A stretch of DNA of 64,000 nucleotides, from NCBI GenBank assembly GCA_963205315.1, contig CAUJIO010000103.1, positions 28,009 to 92,008 of the forward strand, written 5' to 3'. Under the pieces are notes generated by a model, which was not told the DNA's origin, made no database searches, and saw nothing but the letters and a program-made list of their open reading frames with translations. Source of the stretch: Pseudomonadota bacterium. GTDB taxonomy: Bacteria; Pseudomonadota; Alphaproteobacteria; Rhizobiales; Aestuariivirgaceae. Below, one piece after another: positions 62,314 through 64,000 of this stretch. The position numbers and the translations under genes are program-made. Numbering within the stretch: position 1 is the first letter of the stretch; each line of letters begins with the position of its first letter.

Positions 62314-62733
62314 ATGATCCGCCCTACCCTCCTCTCGCTGGGATTTCTTGCCGCCGCGGCGCCGGCTTTCGCCATGGATTTCGACGAGACTGCCCAAGGC
62401 CAGATCGAATTCACCATGCCATCAGGCAATGTCGGCTGCATCTATACGCCGGAAGGCGGAACGGATGTCTATGAGCCTGCCGGCGGCGGACCAGAGCTGT
62501 CCTGTGACCGTGTCGAGCCGTCCTATGTCCGCGTCACCATGGGACCTGCGGGAAAGGCACGCCGCTTCAACAATGTCGGCGATGCTTCGTGCTGCGGTGG
62601 CGACAACGTCTTCGAATACGGCGAGGTGTGGAAATATGACGGCTTCCGCTGTGTCTCATCCGAATCCGGCCTCGTCTGCAAACGCGGCGGGCACGGTTTC
62701 AGCATGAGCCGCAAGTTGATCAAGACCTGGTGA
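62314..62733 (+). CDS. Secreted DUF6636-like protein
   Basis: A 139-residue exported protein with signal peptide MIRPTLLSLGFLAAAAPAFA. The mature part has FTMPSGNVGCIYTP near its start and RGGHGFSMSR near its end, matching my memory of DUF6636 proteins, with cysteines likely paired in disulfides. GAGG lies upstream of the ATG. Function unknown. Confidence 0.72.
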   Translation: MIRPTLLSLGFLAAAAPAFAMDFDETAQGQIEFTMPSGNVGCIYTPEGGTDVYEPAGGGPELSCDRVEPSYVRVTMGPAGKARRFNNVGDASCCGGDNVFEYGEVWKYDGFRCVSSESGLVCKRGGHGFSMSRKLIKTW

Positions 62734-62803
62734 GAGATTGGCGGAAGCCTGCATGCCCAACTTGCACTCGCCTTGAACCGGGCAGCGGTTTATCAATGGC
62801 GGC

Positions 62804-63889
62804 ATGACCCAGTATCTCGTCGTCAATGCCGGATCGTCTTCCCTCAAATTCGCGGTCTATGACCGTAACCTGGCGCTCGTCCTCAAGGGTCAGGTGTCCG
62901 GCATCGGTTCGATGCCGCGGCTGGAAGTCGATGGTCACGCGTCCAGGCCCGTCACGGATGTCACCACACCCAGCGAGGGCTTGCTGGTGGCACTGGAATG
63001 GCTCGCCGATCACGGTCATGAGCCGGAGCACTTCAACGGGATCGGCCACCGGATCGTGCACGGCGGCACGCGTTATGTGACGCCAACAATCGTCAATGAC
63101 GCGATCCAGCATGAGCTTGAAGACCTGCGGGCGCTGGCTCCACTGCATCTGCCCTTCGGTCTTGGCGTGTTGCGCGAGATGCGGCGTGTCGCACCGCAAG
63201 TTCCCAACGTTGCATGCTTCGATACCGCGTTTCATGCCACACAGCCTGAACTGGCCACGCGTCTTCCTATCCCTCGCGCTTATTTCGATAAGGGTTATCG
63301 CCGCTATGGCTTTCACGGCCTCAACTACGAGCACGTGGTTGAGGCGCTTCCACGCCTCACCGGCAAGCCTTTGCCGCGCCGTATCCTCGCCGCGCATCTT
63401 GGATCGGGTGCTTCCATGTGTGCGATCTTCGACGGCAAGAGCGTCGCAACCACCATGGGATTTTCCACCGCTGATGGCCTGGTGATGGGGACACGCACCG
63501 GATCGATCGACCCCGGTGTACTGGTGGCGCTGATGCGCGATGAGCACTTGTCACTCGATCAGCTGGAAGACCTGCTCTACCGCCAGAGCGGACTGCTGGG
63601 CCTGTCAGGCATCTCGCCGGATATGCGCGTACTGCTCGCGTCAGACCGAACGGAGGCCATCGAAGCGGTAGACTACTATTGCTATTCGGCCGCACGCCAC
63701 GCCGCCTCGCTGGTGCCCGCGCTGGGAGGCCTCGACGCGATCGTCTTTACCGGCGGCGTTGGCGAGAATGCCGGGCCGGTGCGGGCCCGCATCCTCACGC
63801 ATCTCAAGTGGCTAGGGGTGAACGATGTGCATGTTGTTCCCGCCAACGAGGAACTGACCATCGCCCGCAACGTGTCAGCGCTGGTCTAG
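62804..63889 (+). CDS. ackA: Acetate/propionate kinase
   Basis: Interconverts acetate plus ATP with acetyl phosphate. The 361-residue protein has LVVNAGSSSLKFAVY, GHRIVHGG, AHLGSGASMCAI and FTGGVGENAGPVR, all core ASKHA motifs. It is slightly shorter than the usual 400 residues. No phosphotransacetylase gene is adjacent in the window. Its stop overlaps the convergent 63886 gene by four bases. Confidence 0.92.
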   Translation: MTQYLVVNAGSSSLKFAVYDRNLALVLKGQVSGIGSMPRLEVDGHASRPVTDVTTPSEGLLVALEWLADHGHEPEHFNGIGHRIVHGGTRYVTPTIVNDAIQHELEDLRALAPLHLPFGLGVLREMRRVAPQVPNVACFDTAFHATQPELATRLPIPRAYFDKGYRRYGFHGLNYEHVVEALPRLTGKPLPRRILAAHLGSGASMCAIFDGKSVATTMGFSTADGLVMGTRTGSIDPGVLVALMRDEHLSLDQLEDLLYRQSGLLGLSGISPDMRVLLASDRTEAIEAVDYYCYSAARHAASLVPALGGLDAIVFTGGVGENAGPVRARILTHLKWLGVNDVHVVPANEELTIARNVSALV

Positions 63890-63999
63890 AACGGCAAACC
63901 TTCGATCGTCAGCGCATGGAAAACAACCGTCTGGGTCGATGACGTCCGTGTGAGCATCACGCGTGCCCAATAAGTGTTGGTTTCAAAGTCCAGCGGAGC
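63886..63999 (-). CDS. C-terminal end of an unidentified protein (partial)
   Basis: A 37-codon open frame running in from the right edge on the minus strand and ending TIEGLPF before TAG. Its content (APLDFETNTYWARVMLTR) is protein-like and the frame has no stop, but it is too short to name. It overlaps the ackA stop by four bases, an arrangement that fits convergent genes. Confidence 0.45.
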   Translation of the reverse strand, partial: APLDFETNTYWARVMLTRTSSTQTVVFHALTIEGLPF

Positions 64000-64000
64000 G

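Overview
The window is a high-GC, densely coded bacterial chromosome segment with the character of an alphaproteobacterium, most probably Hyphomicrobiales/Rhizobiales-like. This rests on gene content and neighbourhoods: Zur plus ZnuBC, an Aap/His-type amino-acid uptake operon, SoeABC sulfite dehydrogenase, non-pyrrolysine MttB paralogs with a corrinoid protein, the rpmF-mtgA-ispA block, and palindromic intergenic repeats of the GTCATCCCGGC and GTCATGGCCGGG kinds. No rRNA, tRNA, CRISPR array or insertion sequence was recognised.

Layout. 1-4.7 kb: an amidinotransferase cut by the left edge, an RTX calcium-binding protein, aquaporin Z and a RhlE helicase. 4.7-8.6 kb: an AT-richer accessory island with a ParB-like protein translationally coupled to a Dam-type adenine methyltransferase, flanked by small phage-like genes of unknown function. 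8.6-24.4 kb: mostly housekeeping genes: ndk with a VUT transporter, an OmpA-family protein, a formyltransferase, an amino-acid ABC transporter, an Hsp70-like protein coupled to trhO, ppc, an ABC-F protein coupled to nhaA, and holC. 25-38.4 kb: the most distinctive block, a corrinoid methyl-transfer locus. It has three MttB-family methyltransferases, a LysR regulator, a pseudouridine kinase and glycosidase lying between two of the MttB genes, a two-cluster Fe-S protein, a homocysteine-methyltransferase-like protein lacking one canonical zinc cysteine, a GFA-family protein, DUF1638, a methylamine-type corrinoid protein, a class V PLP enzyme and a Gfo/Idh oxidoreductase. 38.4-40.7 kb: two ATPase-type proteins. 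40.7-48.7 kb: betaine-homocysteine methyltransferase behind a perfect palindrome, and a soeABC-MBL operon diverging from a MocR regulator. 48.8-56.5 kb: a Tad-like pilus protein, a DMT transporter, a methyltransferase/glycosyltransferase pair, lrp and ald in divergence, and a cupin/acetyltransferase pair. 56.6-64 kb: rpmF, mtgA, ispA, then zur-znuC-znuB-ispG on one strand behind a Zur-box-like palindrome, a small cupin, a secreted DUF6636-like protein, acetate kinase, and the tail of one more gene.

How the parts fit: the 25-42 kb region reads as a one-carbon module. MttB-type proteins would move methyl groups from quaternary or methylated amines to the corrinoid protein, the Fe-S protein may reactivate cobalt, and homocysteine methyltransferase-like enzymes and the betaine enzyme consume methyl groups. 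The position of psuK and psuG between the two MttB paralogs is the strongest lead for an undescribed pathway. The ParB-like/adenine methyltransferase pair is the best candidate for a DNA-modification or defence module. Functions are assigned from motif recognition only; no database search was run.
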